Below are positions 6,568 through 17,800 of a DNA stretch of 32,398 nucleotides, piece by piece. Position 1 is the stretch's first letter, and every line of letters starts with the position of its first letter. The translations under genes were made by a program, and so were the position numbers. Below the pieces are notes generated by a model that worked only from the letters and a program-made list of their open reading frames with translations, was not told the DNA's origin and did not search any database. This stretch comes from Acidobacteriota bacterium (GTDB lineage: Bacteria; Acidobacteriota; UBA4820; DSQY01): the NCBI GenBank assembly GCA_021778515.1, contig JAJYCJ010000028.1, forward strand, positions 1 through 32,398, read 5' to 3'.

Positions 6568-9500
6568 TCAGTCCCCCGGCCTTGCCGCGAGGTTCCGGAT
6601 GAGGTCCTTGACCAAGGCCGTCATCTCCTGGCCCCGGCCCTGGTCCATGAGGGAGCGGAGCGTCTCCTCGTCCAGCTTCCTCCGGAGTTGCTTCAGCAGC
6701 GGGTCCGAGTATTCCTGGATCTCGGCGTTGAACGAGGGGTGGGCCATGGCCGCCCCCAGGAGCCTGGCGGCCAGAGGCTGCTGGCCCTCCCTTGCATAGA
6801 GCAGCGCCACGCCGACGAGCCCCTCCAGGATGAGGGGCATGGCGCCGATGTCCAGCGCCTCCTCCAGGGCGATCTTCAGATTCTTGAAGGCTCGGCTCTC
6901 TGACCCCTCCCTTTGGGCCAGCGCTCCGCCGGTGTTGAGGTGGGCGATGGCGACGCTGAGCCTGGCGCCGATTTCCCGCGCGATGGGCAGGCTCTTCTCC
7001 CAGAATGCCACCGCCTCCGCGATTTTGCCCATCTTGCGGTGGACCTCGCCCAGGTTGATGTAGCAGGTGGCCATGCCCCAGCGGTCCCCGATGGTCCGGA
7101 AGATCTCCAGTCCCTGCTGGTGGTGCCAGGCCGATCTCTCGAGGTCTCCCCGCATCATGGTGGCGAACCCGAGAACGCGGTGGGCGCCCGCGATGCCTTG
7201 CGCGTCCCTCAGCTCCTTGGCGATCTCCAGACTCTGCTGGCCGGAGGTCGAAGCCGTCTCCGTGTCGCCCAGCCGGAAGGAGACGTCCGCCAGGTTGAGC
7301 AGGACCTGCGCGGCCCCCTCGTGGTCACCCTGGCGCGAAGCCAGCTTGAGAGCCTCCGCGAGGTAAGGCTTGGCCTCCGCGTAGCCCCCCTGGATCATGG
7401 CCGTGCGGGCCAGGGCGTTGAGGGCCGCCACCTCTGTCCGGGGCTGACGCGTCCGCCTGGCCAGGCCCACCGCTTCCTCCAGGCAACGCCTGGCCCGCTC
7501 GTGGTCCCCGAGCACCCTGATCGCGTCGCCGAGATCAGCCAGGAGAATCGCCCTCTGTTCGGGGCGGCCGTCCCCCAGGAGGCGTTCAGCCCTTTCGAAA
7601 GTGGAGACGGCGTCCTGGAAGGCGCTGACCTTCGCCATCTCCTTGCCGGCCCGGATCAGGTACTCGGCGGCCCGCTCGCTCTCGCCCGCGGCCTCGTAGT
7701 GGCCGGCGATGGCCGGGAGATATTCGGATTGCCGGTCCTGAAGATTCCTTTCGAGCCATCGGGCCGCCCCGGCGTGGTAGGCGCGCCGCATCTTCTTCAC
7801 GACCGTCTCGTAGACGATGTCCCTCAGCAGGGCGTGCTTGAAGGAGTACTCCTGTGAGGCCTCGAAGGAGGATGCCCTGGCCGGAAAGATGAGCTGGCGT
7901 TCGCGCGCGATCTCCAGGAGGGGCGGATACATGGAGGCTGGGCCATCGCCCTCCGGACCCTCCTCGCCCGAAAGCTCCGTCACCGCCGCCCCCCAGAATT
8001 GCCTTCCCACCACGGACGCACATTGGAGAAGGAGCCGCTCTTTCGACGGCAAGCAGTCGAGCCTCGCCCTCAAAACGCCCTTCAGGCTTCCAGGCACCTG
8101 CACCCGCTCCAGCCCTTCGAGATCCACGCGCCACAGGTCCTCGCCGACCAGGATCGTGCCCCGGTCCATGAGAAGCAGGATCAGCTCCTCCACGTAGAAG
8201 GGGTTGCCCTGGGCCGCCCGCACGACCATGTTCCGCAGCTTCTCGGGAACGGCCTCCATCCGCTGCAGGATCTCCTCCACGAGCTCGCGCGTCTGCGCCT
8301 CGGTGAGGGGTTGGAGATCCATGCGCCTGAAGGCCTCGTGACCCTCCCCCCACCCCTTTTTGCGGTCGAAGAGAACGGGGCGGGCCAGGCAGACGAAGAG
8401 AAGCCTTCGGTCCGGGACCCGGGAGGCCACCTGCTCGATGAGGTCCAGGGAGCCCTCGTCCGCCCAGTGCAGATCCTCCAGAAAAAAGACGGCTGGCTTG
8501 TCGGCGGCCATGGAGCGGAATACCTCGATCAGGTCCGCCTGGGCCTGCTGCCGAAAAGAGCGGCTCCCCAGCAGTTGGGCCACCGGACGGCTGCCCGAGA
8601 AATCGAAGCCGAGCCAGTGGCCAACGACCTCGGCGCGGTCCGGCTCCAGCAGGCTGGCCATTCCGGACCGGAACTTCTTGCGCACCGTTTCCGTGCCGTC
8701 GCTGTCCCGGATCTCGAACCGGAAGGAGAAGAGGTCGCGAAAGACCCCGTTCGGCCGATGCGAGGTTTCGGGGACGGCCTGGCTCTCGAAGAAGAGGATC
8801 TCCTCCGGGAGCAGTTCGAGCCACTTCTCGAACTCGTACAGCACGCGCGACTTCCCGACGCCCGCCTCGCCCGCCACGACGGCCACGCGGGTCATGGCCC
8901 CCTCGGCCGCTTCCCGGTAGCACTCCTGCAGGGCGGCCAGCTCCCTCTCCCGCCCGATGGTCCGCGTCTCGATGTTGCCCACCCCGCGGATGGGCATCCG
9001 GAACGGCCTGGGCTTGGCCCGATCCAGCAGGTAGACGCCTTCGGTCCTCCCTCCGCCCTGTGCGGCCATGGGCTCCTGGGGGACGACGTCGAAGACGCCC
9101 CGGACGTGCCGGTAGGTGCTCTCGGAGAGAAGGATGCCGTCCGGAGGGGCTTTGGCCTCCAGCGCGGCGGCAAGCTTCACGGCCGCCCCTTCCATGGAGC
9201 CCTCGCCCTCCGCAGCGTCTGCGCCGCGAAAGACGGAGCCCGTACCGATTCCGATGCGGAGGGTAAGCGTGTGGCGGCCCTTCTCGCGCAGATCGAGAAT
9301 ACCGTCGCGGAGGGCCAGGGCGGCCCTCGTGGCGCGTTCGGGATCGCTCTCCCGCGCCTTCGCGCCGCCCCAGAGCACGGCCAGCCGCCCCTCTTTCCTC
9401 CAGCTCGGGATTCCTCCGTGCTCCTTGACCAGACGGTCGATCCAGTCCCGCAGGGCTACCGAAGGGGTGATGCCCTCCCGGCCGCCCGCCCGATCCGAGA

Positions 9501-9738
9501 GGCTGGCTGCCAGCACCGTCGCGCAAGCGCCTCCCGCCTCGCCCCCCCTCCCCACGACCGGGGCTCCGGCCGCCTCTTTCGCCGCGCTCTTCCTGGGAGA
9601 GCCCTGACCGGCGTCCCGCTCCCCTACTCTCTCCTTGGGTTCCATGGTCTCCCGTCCCTTCCGGCGCCGCGGAGCACGGTCTCGCCTCTGGCTCCCCAGG
9701 GGCCCCCCGCCCATGATCCGCAACGGATTTCTGTCCAT
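6568..9738 (-). CDS. Cyclase-like domain / AAA (STAND-type) ATPase / TPR signalling protein
   Basis: The 1056-residue protein has three parts. Residues about 70-245 resemble a class III nucleotide cyclase domain (LRIGIGTGSVFRGADAA, GEGSMEGAAVKLAAALEA, ILLSESTYRHV). About 255-700 is an ATPase with Walker A GEAGVGKS (290-297) and Walker B VFFLEDLHWAD (417-427). The C-terminal third is a run of TPR repeats. In the cyclase part, the metal-binding aspartates appear absent (TVLAASLSD and KEGRLAVLWG, where Asp is usual), so cyclic nucleotide synthesis is doubtful. ATG 9738 is chosen because GGAG sits 7 nt upstream; ATG 9645 is an in-frame alternative. No DNA-binding domain is seen. It probably senses through the TPRs and switches on ATP binding. 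Convergent with the transporter gene; no clear terminator lies in the 84-bp gap. Confidence 0.85.
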   Translation of the reverse strand: MDRNPLRIMGGGPLGSQRRDRAPRRRKGRETMEPKERVGERDAGQGSPRKSAAKEAAGAPVVGRGGEAGGACATVLAASLSDRAGGREGITPSVALRDWIDRLVKEHGGIPSWRKEGRLAVLWGGAKARESDPERATRAALALRDGILDLREKGRHTLTLRIGIGTGSVFRGADAAEGEGSMEGAAVKLAAALEAKAPPDGILLSESTYRHVRGVFDVVPQEPMAAQGGGRTEGVYLLDRAKPRPFRMPIRGVGNIETRTIGRERELAALQECYREAAEGAMTRVAVVAGEAGVGKSRVLYEFEKWLELLPEEILFFESQAVPETSHRPNGVFRDLFSFRFEIRDSDGTETVRKKFRSGMASLLEPDRAEVVGHWLGFDFSGSRPVAQLLGSRSFRQQAQADLIEVFRSMAADKPAVFFLEDLHWADEGSLDLIEQVASRVPDRRLLFVCLARPVLFDRKKGWGEGHEAFRRMDLQPLTEAQTRELVEEILQRMEAVPEKLRNMVVRAAQGNPFYVEELILLLMDRGTILVGEDLWRVDLEGLERVQVPGSLKGVLRARLDCLPSKERLLLQCASVVGRQFWGAAVTELSGEEGPEGDGPASMYPPLLEIARERQLIFPARASSFEASQEYSFKHALLRDIVYETVVKKMRRAYHAGAARWLERNLQDRQSEYLPAIAGHYEAAGESERAAEYLIRAGKEMAKVSAFQDAVSTFERAERLLGDGRPEQRAILLADLGDAIRVLGDHERARRCLEEAVGLARRTRQPRTEVAALNALARTAMIQGGYAEAKPYLAEALKLASRQGDHEGAAQVLLNLADVSFRLGDTETASTSGQQSLEIAKELRDAQGIAGAHRVLGFATMMRGDLERSAWHHQQGLEIFRTIGDRWGMATCYINLGEVHRKMGKIAEAVAFWEKSLPIAREIGARLSVAIAHLNTGGALAQREGSESRAFKNLKIALEEALDIGAMPLILEGLVGVALLYAREGQQPLAARLLGAAMAHPSFNAEIQEYSDPLLKQLRRKLDEETLRSLMDQGRGQEMTALVKDLIRNLAARPGD

Positions 9739-9852
9739 AAGGTAACTCCGCGCGCCCCAAAGTACTACTCCGACACCAGTATGGTTGACCCTCTGCAAAG
9801 GACTGCTTCGAAGTGGGGATGGGAGAGCAGCGAGGCCGAAGCCGCGCGCCTG

Positions 9853-9898
9853 CCCCCGCGAAGGCGGGGGAGAGGGAAGGGGCCAACCCCTTCCCTCT
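9853..9898. repeat. Pair of perfect intergenic hairpins
   Basis: CCCCCGC-GAAG-GCGGGGG (9853-9870) is directly followed by a perfect 12-bp stem, AGAGGGAAGGGG/CCCCTTCCCTCT, with loop CCAA (9871-9898). They stand in the 282-bp gap between ada and the ATPase gene. No terminal repeats or target duplication were found around them. They look like a REP-type palindromic unit and are not related in sequence to the inverted-repeat elements at 206 and 2116. Nothing else in the gap is recognisable. Confidence 0.55.
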
Positions 9899-10020
9899 CG
9901 GATGAGTAAAGCGGCGGATGAGAGTGGGAGGATTCCGGGCACGCAAGGGGTGGAGCTGTTTTGACGCATCCCGGCGGCTCCGGGGACGTAACTCACAACG
10001 GCGCTGCGCCAGGCGGACCC

Positions 10021-11091
10021 TCAGCCCGCGCCCAGACCCGTCAGCGGGCCCTGTCCCCGCTCCAGGTCCAGCAGGCGTTGCTTGCGCCAGAGCCCCCCGC
10101 CGTAGCCTCCGAGCTTTCCGTTCTTGTTCACCACCCGGTGGCACGGGATGACGATGGCGATGCGGTTGAGGCCGTTCGCCGTGCCCACGGCCCGGCAGGC
10201 CCCCGGTGATCCGACCGCCCCGGCCAGCGCCTCGTAGGCGATGGTCTCACCGTAGGGGATTCGCAGGAGCTCCTCCCAGACCCGCTGCTGGAAGGGGGTT
10301 CCTGGGGCCAGGATGGGCACGTTGAACCGGCGCAAGGCCCCCGCGAAGTACTGCCCCATCTCCTCCTGGAGCTGGGCGATGTGGCGGTTCCACCCGGGCA
10401 CGGCGGCGCATTTGAACCGGGCCTGGAGCGTCCGAAGCTGGGCCTCCAGCATGCGCCGATCGGTGAACTCGAGCAGGCAGATGGCGTCGGCGGTCGCCCC
10501 GGCCACCATGGGGCCCAGCGGCGTCTCGATCCAGGCGACGACGATACAGCCGGTGGAGCGGGCCTTCCCGGGCGGCCTCCCGAAGGTCTTCCCGAAGGCC
10601 TCGCGGAAACCGCTGTGGGATTCGAAGCCGTGATCCAGCACCACCTCGTCCAAATCGGCCCCCCGGCGGATCTGCTCGAGCGCGCGACCCAACCTCCTGC
10701 TCCGGCAGTAGGCCTGGAAGGTCATGCCGTAATGCCGCTGGAAGGTGCGCCTGACCCGCGCCGGATCGTGGCCCAGCGCCTTCAGGTCGGCATCTTTGAG
10801 GCGCCCGCCCGAACCCTCTTCCACTCGCGCCAGGAGATCGAGCACCCAGTTGGGAGGGCGGCCGACCGTTTCCATGGGCCGGCATCGCTTGCAGGGGCGG
10901 AAGCCCGCGAAGAGAGCCTCGCGCGCCGTGGCGAAGTAACGCACGTTCCGGGGCAAGGGTTTCCGGGCGGGGCATGAGGGCCTGCAGAAGATGCCCGTGG
11001 TGGTGACGGCGACGAAGAAGATCCCGTCGTAGCTGGCATCGCTGGCCCCGAAGGCAGTATCCATCTCGCTCTGAGGCGGCAAAGCGATCAT
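10021..11091 (-). CDS. ada: Ada: DNA methylphosphotriester repair / AraC regulator / O6-methylguanine methyltransferase
   Basis: The 356-residue protein has all three Ada parts in order, at nearly the length of E. coli Ada. The zinc domain has four cysteines, C36 and C40 (FCRPSC) and C67 and C70 (CKRC); one of them takes a methyl group from phosphotriesters. An AraC-type helix-turn-helix follows (about 80-175), then the methyltransferase domain with acceptor Cys317 in VIPCHRVV. Methylation of the first domain normally turns Ada into an activator of its own gene. GGAGG lies 5 nt before ATG 11091. It is 128 bp downstream of the barrel gene on the same strand. I saw no convincing Ada box. The open frame upstream of 11091 lies antiparallel to nothing useful and is rejected. 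Confidence 0.95.
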   Translation of the reverse strand: MIALPPQSEMDTAFGASDASYDGIFFVAVTTTGIFCRPSCPARKPLPRNVRYFATAREALFAGFRPCKRCRPMETVGRPPNWVLDLLARVEEGSGGRLKDADLKALGHDPARVRRTFQRHYGMTFQAYCRSRRLGRALEQIRRGADLDEVVLDHGFESHSGFREAFGKTFGRPPGKARSTGCIVVAWIETPLGPMVAGATADAICLLEFTDRRMLEAQLRTLQARFKCAAVPGWNRHIAQLQEEMGQYFAGALRRFNVPILAPGTPFQQRVWEELLRIPYGETIAYEALAGAVGSPGACRAVGTANGLNRIAIVIPCHRVVNKNGKLGGYGGGLWRKQRLLDLERGQGPLTGLGAG

Positions 11092-11219
11092 CGCGACCTC
11101 CGTGTCCGCGGGATCCTCCCGCTGAAAGGAGGATAGTCGCCCGAACGGCACCCCTTCCACCGAAAATTGGACATCGATGTGGTGCCCTCCGACTCGGCCC
11201 TTCGTTCCCGCCCTTCCCC

Positions 11220-12212
11220 TCAGAATCGGCAGCCCAGACCGACCAGGAAGACGTCCGTGTCCCGGTTGTACCCGGTGACGATCCGGTTCCAGTGGGCGGG
11301 GATCTCCCACCGGTCGTTGATCCGGTAGGCCACCCGCAGGGTGACGATGCCGGCGAGCGTCCCCCCGGGCACCAGCTCCCCCGGAGCGGGCGAACGGCGC
11401 TTGTCGATGGCGACGTAGGCCCCGCCTCCCGCGCCGAGGACGAGGTGGTTTCCGAGGAAGGCGCGCACGGCCTGGACCTCGGCGATGAGGCCGTTTCGCC
11501 GGACCACGCGGCTGTCGCCCTCGTTCAGCCAGGCGATGGAGGCATCCCAGTAGCGGCCGATGCCCCGCCGGTACTCGAAGCTGGAGGCGATGGATGACTG
11601 GGAGTGGAAACTGTTGACGATGGTCTGGCCGGCGAAGAGGGTGACCTCGTTTCGCGTGGTCCACTCCGCCTGGTGCGGCGGCCTGGGGCGGGGGCCCGGC
11701 CCGGACGGCGCGGAGAGCTGGTAGCCGATTCCCAGCACGGCGGACCAGGCGTCGAAGCTGTGCGCGGCCTGGATCCAGTTCATCCTTGCCTGGAGGAGCC
11801 ATCGGCTCCGCGTGTACCAGGTGGCGCTGAGGCTCTCGATGGCTCCCCAGCCGTGGACGTCGGAATAGGAGCCGCCGTGCGCGGCCTCCGTGGTGTCGAA
11901 ATAGCGGTAGATTCCGCCCCCCGCGGCCAGGGTCAGTTGCCGGTGGAAGGCGGTGAGCCGCCCCCAGTACTGGAAGGCGTTGCCGTCCCGGTGGTGGTAG
12001 GGGAAGTGGCCCTCGTTCATCCAGGCCACGCTGAAGGCCGTGTGCTCGCCGAGCCCCTGCAGATACTCGATGGCCCACGCATAGGAGCTGTCCCCGATCC
12101 CTCCGTCCCGGGTCACCCCTCCCAGGAGCGACAGCTCCTGGGCCCTAAGGTGAGAGCCCGCGGCCAGGCATAGGATCAGGCCCAAAATCGCCGTCAAGAT
12201 CGTCCGCTTCAT
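11220..12212 (-). CDS. Outer-membrane beta-barrel protein with two homologous halves
   Basis: The 330-residue protein has a signal peptide (1-24, ending SHLRA). The rest is alternating polar/hydrophobic strands ending in Phe, the usual C-terminal signal for outer-membrane assembly. It is an internal tandem duplication with a 164-residue period: SVAWMNEG (61-68) with SIAWLNEG (225-232), LTLAAGGGIY (93-102) with LVLGAGGGAY (257-266), and RSRWLLQARMNWI (135-147) with NDRWEIPAHWNRI (299-311). Each half could supply about eight strands. GGAGG lies 4 nt before ATG 12212. Function unknown; no enzyme motif recognised. Confidence 0.75.
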   Translation of the reverse strand: MKRTILTAILGLILCLAAGSHLRAQELSLLGGVTRDGGIGDSSYAWAIEYLQGLGEHTAFSVAWMNEGHFPYHHRDGNAFQYWGRLTAFHRQLTLAAGGGIYRYFDTTEAAHGGSYSDVHGWGAIESLSATWYTRSRWLLQARMNWIQAAHSFDAWSAVLGIGYQLSAPSGPGPRPRPPHQAEWTTRNEVTLFAGQTIVNSFHSQSSIASSFEYRRGIGRYWDASIAWLNEGDSRVVRRNGLIAEVQAVRAFLGNHLVLGAGGGAYVAIDKRRSPAPGELVPGGTLAGIVTLRVAYRINDRWEIPAHWNRIVTGYNRDTDVFLVGLGCRF

Positions 12213-12368
12213 CTTTCCTCCATGCTTCTGCCACCCTCGGAGCATGAGCCTCCTGTGTCCGAACCCCGCTCTGGCTGAGCCCCGCTCCCGCTTCGATCCC
12301 AGATGCAGAACAACCATGCATCGCTGCAATTTCTTTCGCCCCCCTCTCGGCAGGCCCATCATCTTGGC

Positions 12369-12938
12369 CTAGGAGGGGCCGTGCTCCAGAAGGATGCTGA
12401 TGCCGATGGCGATGAGGACGAGTCCTCCGAGGATATCGGCCACCATCGGGAGCATGCGCAGACGCACGAGGGCCCTCCCGGCATGAACGCCGGCGGCGGT
12501 GATGCAGGCGGTCACCACGCCGATCGTCAGCGCGGGCCACCCGATGGAGACGTTCATGAGCGAGAGGCTGAAGCCCACGGCGAGGGCGTCGATGCTCGTC
12601 GCGAGGGAGAGCAGCATGAGGCTGAGACCTCTGGTGGGGTCCCTCGTCTCGGCCCCCTCGTCTTTCGGTCTCAGTCCCGCCCAGATCATGCGCCCGCCAA
12701 TGAACCCCAGGAGCCCGAAGGCCACCCAGTGATCATAGGCCTGGATGAAGCGCACCACGGCCAGGCCCGAGGCCCAGCCCACCACCGGCATGAGGGCCTG
12801 GAAGAGGCCGAAGTGCCAGGCCAGCCGGAAGGTCTGGCGGCGGGAGACCTGCCGGAGCGAGGCGCCCGTCGCCACCGCCACCACCAGGGCGTCCATGGAG
12901 AGCGCCACAGCCAGAGCCAGAACGGTCCACAGATCCAC
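12369..12938 (-). CDS. mntP: Manganese efflux pump MntP
   Basis: The 189-residue inner-membrane protein has six hydrophobic segments and the two conserved acidic motifs of the family, ALSMDA (D16) and TSIDALAVG (D117), in its internally repeated halves. It exports Mn(II) from the cytoplasm. The start is GTG 12938, which has AGGAGG 5 nt upstream and gives the family's normal length. The frame is open upstream to 12995, but that stretch is a short degenerate repeat and adds an atypical N-terminus. It lies 103 nt downstream of glnS on the same strand and may be read through from it. No yybP-ykoY-type manganese riboswitch could be recognised in that gap. Confidence 0.9.
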   Translation of the reverse strand: MDLWTVLALAVALSMDALVVAVATGASLRQVSRRQTFRLAWHFGLFQALMPVVGWASGLAVVRFIQAYDHWVAFGLLGFIGGRMIWAGLRPKDEGAETRDPTRGLSLMLLSLATSIDALAVGFSLSLMNVSIGWPALTIGVVTACITAAGVHAGRALVRLRMLPMVADILGGLVLIAIGISILLEHGPS

Positions 12939-12964
12939 TCGCTCCTCCTGGGTCAGATAGGAAA

Positions 12965-13007
12965 GACGCGCGACGCGAGAGGCGAGACGCGACATGCGAG
13001 ACGCGCG
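12965..13007. repeat. Short degenerate direct repeat, GCGAGACGCG units
   Basis: Two exact copies of GCGAGACGCG (12982-12991 and 12996-13005), with partial copies to their left, lie in the 103-bp gap between glnS and mntP. The role is unknown. It explains the spurious in-frame extension upstream of mntP. Confidence 0.5.
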
Positions 13008-13041
13008 GAAGAGGCTGGAGGCTCGGAGCGGAGGGAGGGGC

Positions 13042-14769
<1,728 letters not shown>

Positions 14770-14817
14770 CGTCCATCCCCGTTCAGCAGCGGAACCCCTG
14801 TCCGCCAAGGAATTGGA

Positions 14818-14846
14818 ATTCTATCACCAAACGGTTCCGGTGTCGG
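14818..14846 (-). promoter_or_regulatory. Probable glnS promoter
   Basis: On the minus strand, CCGACA (-35, 14841-14846, 4 of 6) and TAGAAT (-10, 14818-14823, 5 of 6) are separated by 17 bp. Transcription would start near 14811 and leave a leader of about 42 nt. It lies in the 120-bp gap after the megasynthase, in the most AT-rich part of it. Confidence 0.55.
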
Positions 14847-14889
14847 GCAGCGCGGACAGATCTACGCGAAAGGCCGGGGATTGATGTGT

Positions 14890-17800
14890 TCATCGCGCGG
14901 CAAGAGCAATGGCCATGCCCGCATCTAGAACGGTATGAACCTGCAACCGGCCATGACCGTCGGGGCATTCCACCTCGACCCCCCCCTCATCGGGCCGGAT
15001 GGCGCGGATGCGGAACCTCGGCAAGGCTGCGTAGCCTTCTCCGAAGCACTTGACCGCCGCCTCCTTGGCCGCGAAGCACCGGTGCAGCCAGAGGTGGCGT
15101 TCACCTTCATCCAATCGGTCCAGCAGCCCCCTTTCCTCTGAATCGAGGGCGGTGGTCTCGAAGGTCGGATCCCGCTGCGTCATTGCCACCAGGTCACATC
15201 CCGCTCCCTGCGCCCCCTCCACGAGCAGCCCAATGGCCTCCTCTCCCGCGTGGGAGATGGAGAGCGCCAGAGGGGGCCCGCCAGGTAGGTCCACCTTCGG
15301 CGCTCCGGAGGAATCCCAGGAGAGGTTCACCTCCAACGGGTGCAGCGAGAGGCCCCTCCTTTTTCGCAGCCAAAGCCGGACCACATCCTTGGCAGCCACC
15401 ATGCCCAGGAGCGTGTCCAGGCTCTTGGTCCGCACGTACCGCTCCCACTCTTCGCCACGCAGGAAGGACCGAATCACACGCTCCGGGTCGAGGTCCCTGA
15501 AGATGGAGCGGTGGACGCGCACGCACAGCGCTCCGTCGAGGCCGCTCTCCCACTCCGTGCCGAGGCCTCGCCCACACGTGTCGAAATAGAAGAGGCGGGC
15601 CGGTTCGGTCCAGAGGAACTTCCAGATCTTCCAGCCCTCCAGCCGCATCCAGACCTGGCCCGAAGGAGCGAGCACGTCGATGTCCCAAATCAGGAAGCGA
15701 CCCTCCGTCGCTCGCAGGCGCCCTACGGCCGAAACCAGCGAACCGGGGGGGGGAGCGTCGGAGTATACGAGTGCCCGCTGAACGTGGACCGGGTAGGCGG
15801 TCAATCGGTCCACCTGCGCCCGGTATCCCACGAGCTGCCCCATTCCATCGAGGACCACCGGATCAAATACCATGGGGTCGGCCATGGGCGAGGCGAAGAG
15901 CTCCGAAGGATCGCGCACCAGCAGGGTACCCGAGATCCCTTCATCCGAAAGCCCCTGAAGGGAATGCACTACCTGAAAGGCCGGGCCGTGGAACATCCGG
16001 TTCTTGGAGTAGAGCTCGGGGCCCGTGTGCGGGCAGTCGCGCTCCACGGTGATCCCTATGGGCGCGGGAGGGGAAGGTCTGGGGCCCAGGGTGACAACTC
16101 CCCGGTACACGGGCTTCTGGCCCCCCTCCATGAAGACCTCCGCGACCACGGTTTCCGGCCCGGTAACCCTGGCGTGCACCTCGAGGTCCAGCCTCCGCGC
16201 GTCGATGAAAGAGACCCAGCGCGAGGCCTGCACATCCTGAACCCCGTTGATCGGAAGGTGGGGCAGGAGCGAGGAGGCCGCCTCGGCCAGAATCTCGATC
16301 CCGAAGGTCATGGGGAGGGTGGGCAGACACTCCTCCGGTGGCCTCAGACCCCTGGGTATCTTGATGAGTGTGTGGTCCAGAAAGAACCGGTGTTCGTCCA
16401 GGTCGAGCACCAGGTGAGCCCTCAGCTCACGCCCAGGCTCCAATTGGTAGATCTCCCCCATAAAGGGCCGCTGGCACCTCATCGCGGGCCTTCCGGCACC
16501 CCCGCTCCCGGATGCGGCTACTGCGAGCACGGCCTTCATGGCCGCCTCCTGGGCATCGAGGAAGGCCTGCATCACCAGGCGGTCCCCCTCCTCCTGCTCG
16601 GCCTGAAGGGCCAGGAAGTGCTGGAGCGTGGCGACGGTCTCTGCGTAGGGCGCGGTGGCCATTGCCTTCCCCGGCCATTCCACCGGAATCGGGGGCGCCG
16701 GCTCGCTGAGCGCCGGTCGGTCAGGCTTCAAGGGGCCGCGTTGATTACGAAGCGGGCCTAATTCGGCGGCCAGGTCCGCCTCATGTCCCCTGACGGCGCG
16801 CAGGGGTATCTCAAGCCGTCTGGGCCTGCGGTGCTTGAAGAGCAGGGACGCGTTATGATGGATCCCCTGGGCCGCCAATCTGCCGATGAAGTGCAGCAGG
16901 TGCTCCAACCCTCCCCGCTGCATGTCATCCATAGACAGGGCCGTGTGGGGCTCGAGCTTCAGGGTGGAGTGGATCACGGTGGGGAGCCTTCCGCCCATGC
17001 CCGCTTGCACGAAGGTCCGGACACCGCGGGCGTGGAGGCTCTGAATCGTATCCTGGATGCGCACGTGTCTGAGTGGCACCTCGGAAAGGAGGTCCCGGAC
17101 GGCGCCCGCCTCCTCAGGATAGGGCCCCCCGGTCATGCCGCAGATGACCGGAATGCCTGGGTTGCTCACCGGGAGTCCCTCCAGCATTTCCCGGATCTTC
17201 TTCACCCATGGCAACAGAACCGGTGTGTGGATGGGGTTTGTGAGCAGAAAATTGAGTTCCTGGACCCAGATGCCCTCGCGTGTCAGTCTGGCGACCGCCT
17301 CCTGAACGTCCTCGACGCTGCCGCCGATGAAGACATTTTCCGGCGATATGTCCACCGTGATCGATACGGAGCCGGACAGTTCCTTGAGGATCGGTTCGAT
17401 CCTCGAAGCCGGAGCCCCCACCATGGCCCACAGTCCATCCTGGTCCGGCGGCGGGTCTTCCATCTCATCGGCCCGGCGGCGCAGGGAGAGGAGGTCCGAG
17501 AGGTCCAGGGCTCCTGACGCATAGAGTGCACCCCACTCCCCCAGCGAAAAGCCGGTTATGACGTCCGGGCGGAGGTCGAGGGCCTTGAGCAGGTCCCATC
17601 CCGCCACGTAGGAGAGGAACATGCCGGTCAAAGTGCGCGCCGAGAGGGCCAGCTCCTTCTCGATGGCATTGAGGCTGGCCGAATCCAGCGCGGCGGGCGG
17701 GAAGAACTGGTGGCGCAAAGGATACGGGGGCTCCGAGTCCCGGAGAGTCTCGCCATCGGCCGCATCCATCGCCTGCCTCACCATGGGAAAATGGATGCAA

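Noticed and set aside
9739-10020. A third inverted-repeat element between ada and the ATPase gene
   Set aside because: It contains strong hairpins but no end matching the 17-bp repeat; a GTAACTC direct repeat near both sides lacks inverted ends beside it.
7586-10144. Second long minus-strand frame overlapping the ATPase gene
   Set aside because: It is the other reading frame of the same strand, rich in Arg/Gly/Pro. The chosen frame has Walker motifs, TPRs and a ribosome binding site.
11092-12078. N-terminal extension that would add about 330 residues to Ada
   Set aside because: It runs through the barrel gene in another frame. Ada has normal length from ATG 11091, which has a strong GGAGG.
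12939-13041. Manganese riboswitch (yybP-ykoY) upstream of mntP
   Set aside because: The 103-bp gap contains a simple GCGAGACGCG repeat and no recognisable riboswitch fold.
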